NCBI RefSeq assembly: GCF_964199755.1
Contig: NC_133904.1
Location: forward strand, 1,922,001 to 1,986,000
DNA from: Larus michahellis
Lineage: Eukaryota > Chordata > Aves > Charadriiformes > Laridae
Direction of reading: 5' to 3'
Length of the DNA stretch: 64,000 nt
A program made the translations under genes and the position numbers. Position 1 is the first letter of the stretch. Each line of letters opens with the position of its first letter. The notes beneath the pieces were generated by a model. That model ran no database searches. It was given only the letters and a program-made list of their open reading frames with translations, and was not told the DNA's origin. Positions 51,058-59,130 of the stretch are shown here, one piece after another.

Positions 51058-54000
51058 CTGCAAAGCGACAGAGCCGTCACCCCCGGACCCCCCCCCACAC
51101 ACGGGGAAAGGCGGGGAGAGGCAGGGTGTCGGCCCTTCTTAGACGGTCTGTGCCCCCCCCCGTCCTGCCCCGGTACCTTTCAATTTCTGCTGGATGGCGT
51201 AGCGCGCTTTCCTCTCCTGGTCCAGCTCGTTGCACAGCGTATCTGGGATGGGGGGAGAGCATCACAACGCGCCGCGGGGGTGGGGAACGGGACGGGAGCG
51301 CGGCCGCCCCGTCGAGGATGCGCTGGTCCGAAGGGCAGCGCGGGTGGCGGGGGGAGGGAATACGGGGATGGATGCGCGCAAAGCCGGGCACGGCTTCCCA
51401 GGTAATTTTACGCCTCGCTTTTTAATTTAGCCCGGGTGGAAATTGCTGCGAGAGGGAAGGTTCATTCGCTCCCGTGTAATGATGCCTCGCAGCCGTTTTT
51501 GCGGGGCGGCTCGAAATCCCGAGACGAGTGCACGAAGGGATATCGATTAAAAAAAAAAAAAAGAGAGAGAGAAAGAAAAAAGAGAAAAAGGAAAGAAAAA
51601 GAAAGGAGAGAGACAAAAAGGAGATAAAAAATAAAAGGAATAATTGCGGGATGGCCTCGGCCGGGCCGTACCTCGGACGATCTGCAGCTGCTGCACCATC
51701 TCCTCCCGATACGCCAGCTCCCGCTTCATCTGGTCCTGGAAGTTATCTGCGGGGACAGGGGGGTCAGCACCGCTCCCCGGCCGGGGCGCGGCGGCGGGGG
51801 GGGGCGGGGATCGGCGGTACCTTTCAGGCTCTGGAAGTCCCTCTCCAGCTTTTTCCTCAACTCCATTTGCTCCAGGACCAGTTTTTGCAACTCGTCTGTT
51901 TAAAAATACATGGCAGGGTTGAGGGGACCCCGCACTTTTCCATATGGAGGCGGCTCAGCGCGCCGCTAATCGCATTACGTTACATTAATCACAGGAGTTA
52001 ATCACTCCTGCAGAAAACACAAATACCTCGAGCCGCGGAGAGAGGCCGGGGGGTCCCGACAGCCCTCCCCGCCCCCGCAGCCCCCCACCCCGCCGCGGGA
52101 CGAGCCCCCGCCTCACCTCGGGCCAAATTTTCGATGTCCTTTTCCACCAGCTGCGTCCCGGCGACATCCATGCCGAGGCCGTCCTCTCCTGCGGGGCCGG
52201 GGGGGCAGAGGGCCGTCAGCCCCGCCGCGGGGGGCTCCGCCGACCGCGCATCGCCCCGCGGAGGGGCCGCGGCGGAGCGCGGACCGGTGCTTACCTCTGT
52301 CGGTATTTACAGGGCTGGGATGCGAGACATTCCTTTGGTCCTGATAGGATTTTCTGGTCTCTAAATCCTCTGCCGCGGAGTGATTGTCTTCTTTATCTTG
52401 CTCTTAAAGGTAATAAACCGATTTTCAACCATAAGCAATGAAAGTATGGTCCTGATATATCCTTAATTACATAATTACGGACAAAGCCCTCGTTAAAACC
52501 TTCTTAGCGGACATCCTAATCGCTTTGCTATTGGAAAGTAGCTTGCTGGCAGGAGCTTTGCCCCGCCGTGCCTTGTGCGGCCCCGCCAGCCCATCCCCAC
52601 CGCACCGGCCCCGGCCCCGGCCGACGGCGGCATCCCCGGGCCCGGGGAGGGCCCAGCCCCGGCCCCCATCCGGAAACCGTTTGCGCTCTCTTTTCTCCCG
52701 AAATCCCCCAAACGAAAACGGCGGCCCCGTTGTCCCCCCGGGGCTGAGCAGCCGGCGGGAGCGGCGCCCGGGGCCGCGCCATCCATGCGCACCGGCCTCC
52801 CGCCCCCCGGCCCCCTTTACCCTTCGCCTCGGGGGTGCACAAGTAGGCGGCCGGGGCTCCCAGGGAGGCGGCGGTCTTCAGGGGCTGCAGGTGCTCCCCC
52901 CTGTCCGGCGCGTACACCTACAAAAGAGGGAGTCAGGGCGGCGGCGGCGGGGGCCCCGGGGTCACCCCCGGGGGCAGAGTTCCCCCCACGCCCCGTACCT
53001 CGTAGGCGCCTCTGCTGCTGCTCCGCTCGGGGCTGCCGTCGGGCGGCTGGCCGCCCTCCTCCGCCGCCGGCTCGCCCGCCTTCTCCTCGGGCCCGTCGGC
53101 CCCGGCGGGCGGCGGCGGCGGCTCCTCGGTCCCGGCCAGCAGCCGGGGCGGCGGCGGCTCCCGTCCCTCGGGGGGTGCGGCGGCGGCGGCGTCATCCTCC
53201 TCGTCCTCCGGGAAGCGGTTGGACTCCACGTCCACCTCGGGCTCCTCGGCCGTGTCCCCCCCGGGGGAGAGCGAGCGGTAGCTGGAGCTGCCCTCGCTGA
53301 GGAAGTCCGGGGAGAGGTAGCCGGGGCCGCGGGGGCCCGCGCCGCCGTACGCCTCCCGGGTGCCGTAGAGCTTGGCGATGCTCTCGGCGTCCTTCACGAC
53401 CGGGCGGAAGGCGGAGAGGTAGCTGCCCTTCCTGGGCAGGGGCAGCGGGGGGAGCAGCGCTTCGTCCCCGGAGCGCTCCTCCTCGCCCGCCGCCCGCGAC
53501 AGCGCGCTGGGGCAGCGCTCGCCCTCCGCCCCGGCGCCCTCCTGGGGGGTAGCGCTGCTCCTCCCGCTGCCCGACGGCTCCGAGCCCTCCAGCTCGCCGT
53601 GCCGGCCCGACAAACCCGGCGGTTCGGCCGCCGCCGCCGCTGCCGCCGCCGCCGCCGCCACCACCACGGCGGTGGCCGCCGCCTTGGCCTGGCTCTGCGC
53701 CGGGTAGGGGGGCACGGGCAGGCTGCCGGCGGCCGGCCAGAAGACGGGGAAGGAGGGGTAGACGCCGGTGTCCTTGGCGGCTCCGGGCTGGTGGGGCGGC
53801 TGGGCCGGTTGGTGCGGGTGGGGGTGCGGGGGTCCCCAAAACATGCCGGGGGGCAGCGCGCCGCCCTTGCCCGCCTCGCCGCCCCCCGCGCCGCCCAGCG
53901 CGTCCTCCTGCTTTTTGGGGCAGAGTCCGAAAGCGGCGGCGGGGAAGCCGTAGGGGTGAGGGAAGAGCGGCGGCGGCAGCTTCTGCAGCATCCCGAAGCC

Positions 54001-54969
54001 CTTGCTGGGCACCGGGATCACCGGGTAGCTGCGCACCCCGCCCGCCCCGCCGTGGGCCCCCGCCGCACCGCCGTGCGCCGCCGGTAGCCCCAGCGCCCCG
54101 CGATCGCCCGCCGGCTCCTGCCCGCTGCAGCGCAGGCTCTTGTGCGCCGGGGCCAGCTCGGGGCCGGCGGGCGGCGGCGGGTGCAAGGCGGCCTTGGCGG
54201 CCGGGGAACCGGCGCCGGGCCCGCCGGCGGCCGCCCCTTGCAGGGAGAAGGTCCGCTTGCGGGTGCCGCCGTTGAACATGGCCTTGACATCCTCCCAGGC
54301 GTGCGACAGCTCCTCGGTGGCCGTCTTGTCGCTGAGCTTGAGGTGGCGGCGCCAGGAGTTGAAGTTGGCGGCGTCGGGCTGGGTGTACTTGGAGTCCGGG
54401 GTGCGGTGGGAGTGGAAAATGAACTTGTTGGGGGAGAAGTACATGCTGCAGTAGCTGCACTTGATGCACTTGGCGCGGGAGCTGTTGTAGCGGGCCGGGA
54501 TGAAGCTGCCCCGGGAGCCCCAGGCGCACTCGTGCACCACGTCGAAGGCGAAGTTCTCGGGCAGCTTGGGCGGCTTGTGCTCGCCCAGGAAGGACTTGCA
54601 GAGCCGCTCCGCCTCCCGCTTGGTGATCATGCCGCAGCGGCGGGAGGAGATGGGCATGGCCCCGGCCCGCCGCAGGATCTCCAGCTGCACCGGCGTGCAC
54701 TGCACGCAGGTGATGCCCAGGGCCACCCGCCGGTTGTGGATCTCATTGTAGCTGTAGTTCTTGAGCAGCGTGTTGGAGATCTGCGCCAGGCACAGCCGCT
54801 CCTGCCCGTCGATGACCAGGGACACGATGGGCACGCCGTACAGAGAGGTCTCACCCACTTGGTTGGGCTTGAGGGTATTGGAGCCCTGGTACGGCTGCAG
54901 CTCTTGCTTTGAATTTGGGGAGGAGCTTGCATCTCTCCCATTTCCCATCTGACTGGCGATCGCCTCCAT
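50960..54969 (-). CDS. SKOR1: SKOR1, SKI-family transcriptional corepressor 1 (complete coding region, 8 coding exons)
   Basis: SKOR1 (also CORL1 or LBXCOR1) is a nuclear corepressor that in mammals partners LBX1 in dorsal spinal cord interneurons and binds SMADs. Coding exons on the minus strand: 54969-52999, 52917-52821, 52402-52295, 52188-52117, 51895-51821, 51746-51672, 51242-51177, 51057-50960; together 2562 nt, 853 residues plus TGA. All introns are GT-AG. Domains: Ski/Sno/Dac homology about 40-128 (SLYGVPIVSLVIDG to CKSFL); SMAD4-binding-like zinc domain about 137-245 (CIKCSYC, then HSH at 186-188); low-complexity linker with an alanine run; acidic PEDEEDD; coiled coil about 740-825; conserved tail ending FKPPLLPQ. 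ATG at 54969 (MEAIASQ) is the first ATG in the open frame. It is somewhat shorter than mammalian SKOR1 because of shorter Gly/Pro linkers. SKOR2 is unlikely given the close match to SKOR1 throughout, and the PIAS1 neighbour agrees. Confidence 0.96.
51177..51242 (-). CDS. SKOR1: SKOR1 coding exon (coiled coil, TLCNELDQERKARYAIQQKLK)
   Basis: A 66-nt, phase 1-1 exon with acceptor CATCCCAG and donor GTACCG. It completes the main coiled coil. Confidence 0.95.
51549..51641. repeat. homopurine tract in SKOR1 intron 7
   Basis: About 90 bases of almost pure A and G, starting A14 then (GA)n and interrupted by only a few pyrimidines. It lies in the 429-nt intron between 51243 and 51671. Such tracts can form triplex or slipped structures and make spurious lysine/arginine-rich open frames. 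Confidence 0.85.
51672..51746 (-). CDS. SKOR1: SKOR1 coding exon (coiled coil, NFQDQMKRELAYREEM)
   Basis: A 75-nt, phase 1-1 exon with acceptor CCCCGCAG and donor GTACGG. The peptide DNFQDQMKRELAYREEMVQQ then LQIVR continues the coiled coil and is identical to the vertebrate sequence as I know it. Confidence 0.95.
51821..51895 (-). CDS. SKOR1: SKOR1 coding exon (coiled coil, DELQKLVLEQMELRKKLE)
   Basis: A 75-nt, phase 1-1 exon with acceptor TTTAAACAG and donor GTACCG. The peptide DELQKLVLEQMELRKKLERD then FQSLK has a clear leucine heptad pattern. Confidence 0.95.
51965..52020. promoter_or_regulatory. SKOR1: AT-rich islet in SKOR1 intron 5 with inverted repeat
   Basis: GCTAATCGCATTACG, CATTAATCAC and GTTAATCAC follow one another, and CAGGAGT-TAATC-ACTCCTG (51992-52010) forms a perfect 7-bp inverted repeat around a TAATC core. 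TAATC is the preferred core of Otx/Pitx/Gsc-type homeodomains. Regulatory use is inference. Confidence 0.35.
52117..52188 (-). CDS. SKOR1: SKOR1 coding exon (start of coiled coil, LVEKDIENLAR)
   Basis: A 72-nt, phase 1-1 exon with acceptor CCCCGCAG and donor GTGAGG. It encodes GEDGLGMDVAGTQLVEKDI and ENLAR, matching the SKOR1 segment that leads into the coiled coil. Confidence 0.95.
52295..52402 (-). CDS. SKOR1: SKOR1 coding exon (EQDKEDNHS to VNTDRG)
   Basis: A 108-nt, phase 1-1 exon between acceptor CCTTTAAG (AG at 52404-52403) and donor GTAAGC (52294). It reads QDKEDNHSAAEDLETRKSY and then DQRNVSHPSPVNTDR, matching the vertebrate SKOR1 segment preceding the coiled coil. Its acceptor has a weak pyrimidine tract. 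Confidence 0.95.
52403..52545. promoter_or_regulatory. SKOR1: AT-rich islet in SKOR1 intron 3
   Basis: Directly upstream of the 108-nt exon the intron is AT-rich for about 140 bases (TAATAAACCG, CCTTAATTACATAATTACGG, CTAATCGC), whereas the remaining 270 bases of the intron are very GC-rich. It may be a conserved intronic enhancer or splicing element. Confidence 0.35.
52821..52917 (-). CDS. SKOR1: SKOR1 coding exon (VYAPDRGEHL to CTPEAK)
   Basis: The acceptor TTTTGTAG precedes GTG TAC GCG CCG; donor GTAAAG follows at 52820. The 97-nt exon starts in phase 0 and ends in phase 1. The peptide matches the SKOR1 segment VFAPERDEHV...CTPEA. The intron before it is only 81 nt (52918-52998). Confidence 0.93.
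52999..54969 (-). CDS. SKOR1: SKOR1 first coding exon (Ski/Sno/Dac and SMAD4-binding-like domains, linker)
   Basis: The exon starts at 54986 after a TTTTGTTTTGCAG acceptor; translation starts 17 nt inside, at 54969. It encodes residues 1-657 and ends on a codon boundary (GCC TAC GAG) before donor GTACGG at 52998. The Ski/Sno/Dac domain maps to about 54852-54586 and the zinc-binding domain to about 54561-54235; both are near-identical to vertebrate orthologues. The rest is a Pro/Gly/Ala-rich linker with shared islands (RSYPVIPVPSKGFG, KLPPPLFPHPYGFP, SYLSAFRPVVKD, SPDFLSEGSSSY, EPEVDVESNRFP) that mark conserved short motifs. A long plus-strand open frame here is an antisense shadow. Confidence 0.97.
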
Positions 54970-54986
54970 TCCCCTCCAAAACGCCC

Positions 54987-55828
54987 CTGCAAAACAAAAT
55001 CGGAGAAAGGCGCGGGTTAGAAGCACTCCCGGGGCCCCGCCGCCGCCGCCGCGCCCGGCCCACCGCTCCCGGAGCCCCGGCCGGTCCCGCTCGGCGCTGC
55101 CGGGCCCTGCCCGGAGCCCCCCGGGAGCTGCCGCAGGACCCTCCCCGCCGCGGGCGGCCCGGCCGGAGGGGTCTGGCGGATCCGTAGCGCATCCCCCGCG
55201 CCGCGGCCGCCGGTACCGAACCCCGCCGCATCCGCCGCCGGGCGCGGACACGCGGCCGGGCGGCCCCGGGAGCTCGGCGACAGCGGCCGCCCGGGGCAAG
55301 GGCGTCCCGGAGGGGGGGTGTCACCCCACACTCCAGCCCCGGGTCCCCGGGAGGTGTCGCGTCCCTTCCCTTTGTGCCGGCTCGCCGAGCCGTGCCGGGT
55401 CGCCCGTTGCGGCGAGCCCCGGGCGGGCTCCAACGAAAGGCGCCGGAGGATGCGACCGGCGCGTCCCGCGGCGGCAGGGCCGCGGGGGGGCGAGCCCCGG
55501 GCCGGGCCGGGCGGGCCGAAACTTGCCGCTCGGTGCCCGCGGGCGGGCGGAGCGGGGCGGCGGGCGCGGCTGGCCGGGAGCCCCTTTGTCGTGTCTCCGG
55601 CAGGCGATTAGGAACGGGCGGATTAGGGGCCGGGGCGGGCAGGTCCCGCAGCACGTAGCAGCAGAAGGGCAGCAGCGAGCCGGGCAAATTGGCTTAGCGG
55701 GGAGGGCTCACGGCGGTAAGCCGCTTCCGTGGTAATTACACGAAATAACGGGGAGCGTCTCTCGAAAACGCGCCCCGATTTCCGCGGCCCCCCCCGCATC
55801 CCCATCCCCTCCATCCGCTCCCACTTAC
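54987..55828 (-). other. SKOR1: SKOR1 5' intron (predicted)
   Basis: GC-rich block between the strong donor at 55828 and the acceptor at 54987. The reading frame upstream of the SKOR1 ATG stays open through the acceptor (RAFLRF...) but contains no ATG before 54969, so the annotated start is kept. Confidence 0.55.
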
Positions 55829-55880
55829 CGCTCCGTGGAGCCCGGCTGGACGTGCAGGCTCTCCTCGGGGCTAGGGGCCG
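55829..55880 (-). other. SKOR1: probable non-coding first exon of SKOR1 (3' end)
   Basis: The minus strand has CACGGAGCG followed by GTAAGTGGG, a near-consensus splice donor at 55828-55823, about 840 nt upstream of the SKOR1 coding exon's acceptor. The exon's 5' end (transcription start) cannot be fixed; the end coordinate given here is nominal. Confidence 0.5.
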
Positions 55881-56572
55881 CAGCCCGGCGCCGGGGCCGC
55901 CATCAGCCGGGGTTGAGGGCGGGGGGGGGGCCCGTCCCCACCGAGCCCTTTCCCGCGGGCAGCCGCCGGGGCGCGGGGCGGGCGGGCAGCGGCGCGCCCT
56001 TCACCGACGCCTCGGGGCCGCCGCCCGCCCCGCCGCCGCCGCCGCGTCCGCCCGGGCGAGATGCAACAAGAGCGAGTGACCAGCCGCGCCACCGAGGGAG
56101 GATCCGGATCCGTACTTGGAGACGCTGCACATTGATCCGGTGACAGCTAAAATAACGGGAAGACACACCCACTTAGCACCAGCATATTTACATTAACTGC
56201 CTCCGGGACCCCGCGGCCGTCAATCACCGATGCGCTCCAGTCAATCACGGCGCGGCTTTAAGGCACGGCGGAACGGGGAGGGAGGGAGGGAAGCGGGGGG
56301 GGGGGGGGTGTGGGGGGCCGCCACCGAGCGGGGACCCGCCCGGGCTGCCCGAGGTAAGAGCGGGGATAAGCCCCGGGCCGCACCTGCGCGGGGCTCCGCG
56401 CCGCTCCGCGCCTCCCCCCCCACCTCCCGCTGTGCGGGCATCCCTGGGGGGGGAGCGATGCTCGTTGAAAGTTTGCGTGGGGAGAAGGCGGCAACGAAAA
56501 GAGGAGCCCGGGGGGGTTGGCGGAGGGGGCCCATCGAAATCGGGGATGCGCTGCTACCGCGCACCCCCCGCC

Positions 56573-56586
56573 ACACACACACACAC
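56573..56586. repeat. short CA microsatellite
   Basis: Seven or so CA dinucleotides in the GC-rich upstream region of SKOR1. Confidence 0.8.
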
Positions 56587-56861
56587 CCCCCTCACCGGGG
56601 CGCCCGCTCCGCCGGCGGGGCGCGGATGCGGGAGCGGTGCCGGGGGTGAGGCGGGGCAGGGGGGGGACATCGGGGCGGCAACGAAATCCCCGGGAGGCGA
56701 GGGCGGGGGGGGGCGCGCCCGTGTTTTTTCGTTCCCCACGGAGGCCCCCGCCGCGCCGGCAGGACCGGCGGACACCGGAGCGGGGGGGGGGGTCCTGCCG
56801 GCGCGGCGGGGACCCGTAGCCGTGTCCCTGCCCTGGTTGGGTTCCCGCATGCGGCGCTCGT

Positions 56862-56945
56862 CACGGCCACGTTAATTAAACTGTAATTAATCATCGCGTC
56901 CGGCCGCGATCGGCGCAATTACACTGATCAAACAGAAGTTAATAA
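56862..56945. promoter_or_regulatory. homeodomain-site islet about 1 kb upstream of SKOR1
   Basis: CACGTTAATTAAACTG, GTAATTAATCATCG, GCAATTACACTGATCAAAC and AGTTAATAACG occur within 85 bases, flanked by DNA of very high GC. TTAATTAA and TAATTAAT are paired homeodomain cores and TGATCAAA is TCF/LEF-like. Good candidate for a conserved promoter-proximal enhancer. Confidence 0.45.
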
Positions 56946-57002
56946 CGGCGCGGATCGCCCCCAGCTATCACTTTTGTGTATCCCCCCCCACCACCACCTT
57001 CA

Positions 57003-57019
57003 CCCCCCCCCCCCCCCCC
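57003..57019. repeat. C17 homopolymer
   Basis: An uninterrupted C run in the SKOR1 upstream region; G-quadruplex potential on the minus strand. Similar runs occur at 56295-56308 (G14) and 58190-58205 (C16). Confidence 0.85.
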
Positions 57020-57809
57020 TCTTTCCCCGCCATCACCAGCGGCGCCGGGAGGATGCGGCGGAGCCGGCGCGGAGCGAAACGCAGGTGCGGAGCCACCCAC
57101 CTCCTCCGCGCTCCCCGGGCCGCTGCGGTTGAACCGGGGCCCGGTCCTCTCGGGAAAGCGGCCGCGGCTCCCCCCGGGACGTCCCGTCGTGGGTGGGTTG
57201 TCGGGGAGGGGGGGGGGGACGCCGACCGTGTGCTGTCGGCCGGGCCTTGCGGCGCGGCCTTCCCGCGATGATCGCAACCCGAGCCGGTAATTATTCCTCG
57301 CCTTTTAATTATTTATCTCTCCCCCACCCCCGCCCCATCCTCCAGCTCAGCGGACGCAGGAGCGCGGTGAGACGCACCCGCTGTGGGGCCAAGCCCCGCT
57401 TGCCCTTCTCGCCGCCGGGTTTCGGGGTGATTCCACGGCCTTAAATACCCGCAGCGGCTGCGGAACCGTCTGCGAGGCCACGCCGGGCTGCGAGGCAGCG
57501 GCAGCGGCGCAGACCGAGCCGGGACCCCCTGCTCCCGCGGCGGCACGTCGGGGGGGGGGTGTGTGTGTCGGGGGGGGATTCCGAGAGGATGCGGTTCTTC
57601 CCCGTCCCCCTCCGCCGTGCCCTTCCCCGGGCCGTGCGGCTGCCCCGGTGCCCGCAGAGCTTCTCCGGAGCCCGGAGCGGCGGAGCCGGCCCGCGGCTCG
57701 CCCCGACGGCGGTGCGGCAGCGCGGAGCCCCGGGGCGGGGACGGGGACCGGGACCGGCCCCGCCGCTCCGGCCGCTCTCCCCGCCAGCGCCCCGCTCCTC
57801 GCAGCCGCC

Positions 57810-58020
57810 GTATCTTTTAACAGTTGAATTGACTGCAGTTTTTGTCAGTTAATTAGGTTTAATTTACATAATTAGTACAGTATAAAGAGTATTGGGGATA
57901 ATCAGGAGGTACGTCTCGCTTACTGTGTAAACACGGATTCGGAATTAAAAATCAGATGTAATTAAGGCGTGTGCGCGCGGCTTTTAATTGTAATGAATTT
58001 CTAATTAACGCTCAACGATC
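57810..58020. promoter_or_regulatory. dense homeodomain-site islet about 2 kb upstream of SKOR1
   Basis: About 200 AT-rich bases lie between GC-rich flanks. In order: AACAGTTGAATTGACTG, GTTAATTAGGTTTAATTTAC, ATAATTAGTAC, GGATAATCAGG, GGAATTAAAAATC, GTAATTAAGG, TTTTAATTGTAATG, CTAATTAACG. At least six TAATTA/TTAATT-type cores, plus an E-box CAGTTG. It looks like a conserved developmental enhancer; the target is presumably SKOR1 by proximity. Confidence 0.5.
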
Positions 58021-58244
58021 GCCGCACGCGAGAGCCGGGACGTTTGCGGGATCCGCCGCCGCCCCGGGAGCCCCTCCGGGGGCCGCCGAGCGGGTCGGGG
58101 TGCGCGGCCGCGGAAGGGGCGCAGAGGGGCGCGGAGGAGCCGCGGCCGCCGGGGAGGCGGCGGGCAGGGCGGTGCGCCCCGACGGGACACCCCCCCCCCC
58201 CCCCCTCCTCCTCCGGGCCGGTGCCGCTGGCAGGCGAGGCCGAC

Positions 58245-58520
58245 GGATAATTTAGGTTAAAACTTAGGAAGCCGTGTCACGGGTGTATAAATAAATAATC
58301 ACGCGGGGACGGCGGCGAAAGGCCCCTCTCTCCTGGAGGGCTGTGCCGAGATTGCCACATAAATCACGGCGGTCTAATTCAGTGGAAGTTTAATAAACGC
58401 CTCCTATTGGAAATGAATGTTCCCCATTTAACAGTTGTATCAGCACCATATAAAACCATGACCCCAATAAATTTAATTTTAGAGGCCGATCAATCCGGGC
58501 TTCTCTCTATCGATCCGCAG
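58245..58520. promoter_or_regulatory. AT-rich candidate enhancer about 2.5 kb upstream of SKOR1
   Basis: Second islet with HOX/Cdx-like TTTAT words (TATAAATAAATAATCACG, CACATAAATCACGG, GTTTAATAAACGCC), an inverted CCAAT box (CTATTGGAAATG), a CC(A/T)6GG-like CCATATAAAACC, an E-box AACAGTTG and CCGATCAATCC. It does not code for anything recognisable. Confidence 0.45.
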
Positions 58521-58586
58521 CGGCTCTGCGCCTTTACTGCCTCTTCCGCGGCCGTTCCCGGGGAGGCGGGGGGGGGGAAGGAGCGT

Positions 58587-58672
58587 TTCGATTAGACTCT
58601 TTATTAGGAAAAGATTGCTCCGAGAGGCCTGAAAATTAAACGGTGACATTTTAATTACTGGACATCGACAAA
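58587..58672. promoter_or_regulatory. AT-rich candidate element, third upstream islet
   Basis: CGATTAGACTCTTTATTAGG, GAAAATTAAACGG and CATTTTAATTACTGG stand in otherwise GC-rich DNA. Separated from the preceding islet by about 70 GC-rich bases; it may belong to the same element. Confidence 0.35.
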
Positions 58673-58768
58673 GGGAGCGGGCGGCGGCTCTCTGCAGGCC
58701 GGGCACACTCCGCCTGACCCGCCGTGCTGAGCGCCCGCGGAGGGCGGGCGGGGACGGGCAGCGGCCGC

Positions 58769-58795
58769 GGGGGGGGGGGGGGGTGGGGGTGGGGG
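58769..58795. repeat. G-rich run with G-quadruplex potential
   Basis: Fifteen G, then T, five G, T, five G. This satisfies the usual four-G-run rule for an intramolecular quadruplex several times over on the plus strand. Confidence 0.85.
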
Positions 58796-58907
58796 AGGAT
58801 CGGGACCTGCCGTGCGACCCCCGGGGAGGCGGTGGGGGCCTCTCGGTGCGCCCCGGGGCCCTTCCCAAATGCCCTGGCTGTGCACGTCTGCCCCCCACCC
58901 CAATACG

Positions 58908-58990
58908 CTCCCACCGTGCGCCCCCCATCTACGCACCCCGGCTCTCCCACCGTGCGCCCCCCAGCTACGCACCCCGGCTCTCCCATCACG
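58908..58990. repeat. 36-bp minisatellite, two copies and a partial third
   Basis: The unit begins CTCCCACCGTGCGCCCCCC and ends CCCCGGCT: copies at 58908-58943 and 58944-58979, with a third beginning at 58980 that decays after about 10 bases. Copies one and two differ at one or two positions. Wider C-rich imperfect repeats continue to about 59130 and create repetitive plus-strand open frames that I do not consider genes. Confidence 0.9.
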
Positions 58991-59130
58991 CCGCCCCCCT
59001 TCTGTGCACTCCACCGATCCCACTGTGCTCCCCCAGCGCACCCTCGCACTCGCCCTGTCCCTCCCCAACGTGCACCCCTGGATGTGCCTCAGCTCCGCCA
59101 CTGTCCAACCCTCCCCCCAGCTACTGCCAC

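Larger units (their letters stand above)
49380..58840. promoter_or_regulatory. SKOR1: CpG-island domain spanning SKOR1
   Basis: From just beyond the CR1 copy at 49357 to about 58.8 kb the sequence is strongly GC- and CpG-rich, with G and C homopolymers (for example 56295, 57003, 58190, 58769). It covers the whole SKOR1 gene, its 3' flank and several kilobases upstream. Broad CpG islands over entire developmental transcription-factor genes are usual for Polycomb targets; that this one is Polycomb-bound is inference. AT-rich islets inside it are listed separately. Confidence 0.75.

Noticed and set aside
51528-52001. Lys/Arg/Glu-rich frame in SKOR1 intron 7
   Set aside because: Produced by the homopurine tract at 51549-51641, not by a gene.
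52525-54087. 520-codon open frame on the plus strand
   Set aside because: It is the antisense of the SKOR1 coding exon; the peptide is only Arg/Gly/Leu-rich low complexity produced by GC-rich codons, with no domain.
53192-54700. 502-codon minus-strand open frame in another frame of SKOR1
   Set aside because: Frame-shifted shadow of the real SKOR1 frame; the true frame carries the Ski/Sno/Dac and zinc domains and joins the downstream exons.
55299-55299. Apparent SKOR1 start 110 codons upstream of MEAIASQ
   Set aside because: The codon is TTG and the stretch crosses the predicted intron and acceptor; the first ATG is at 54969.
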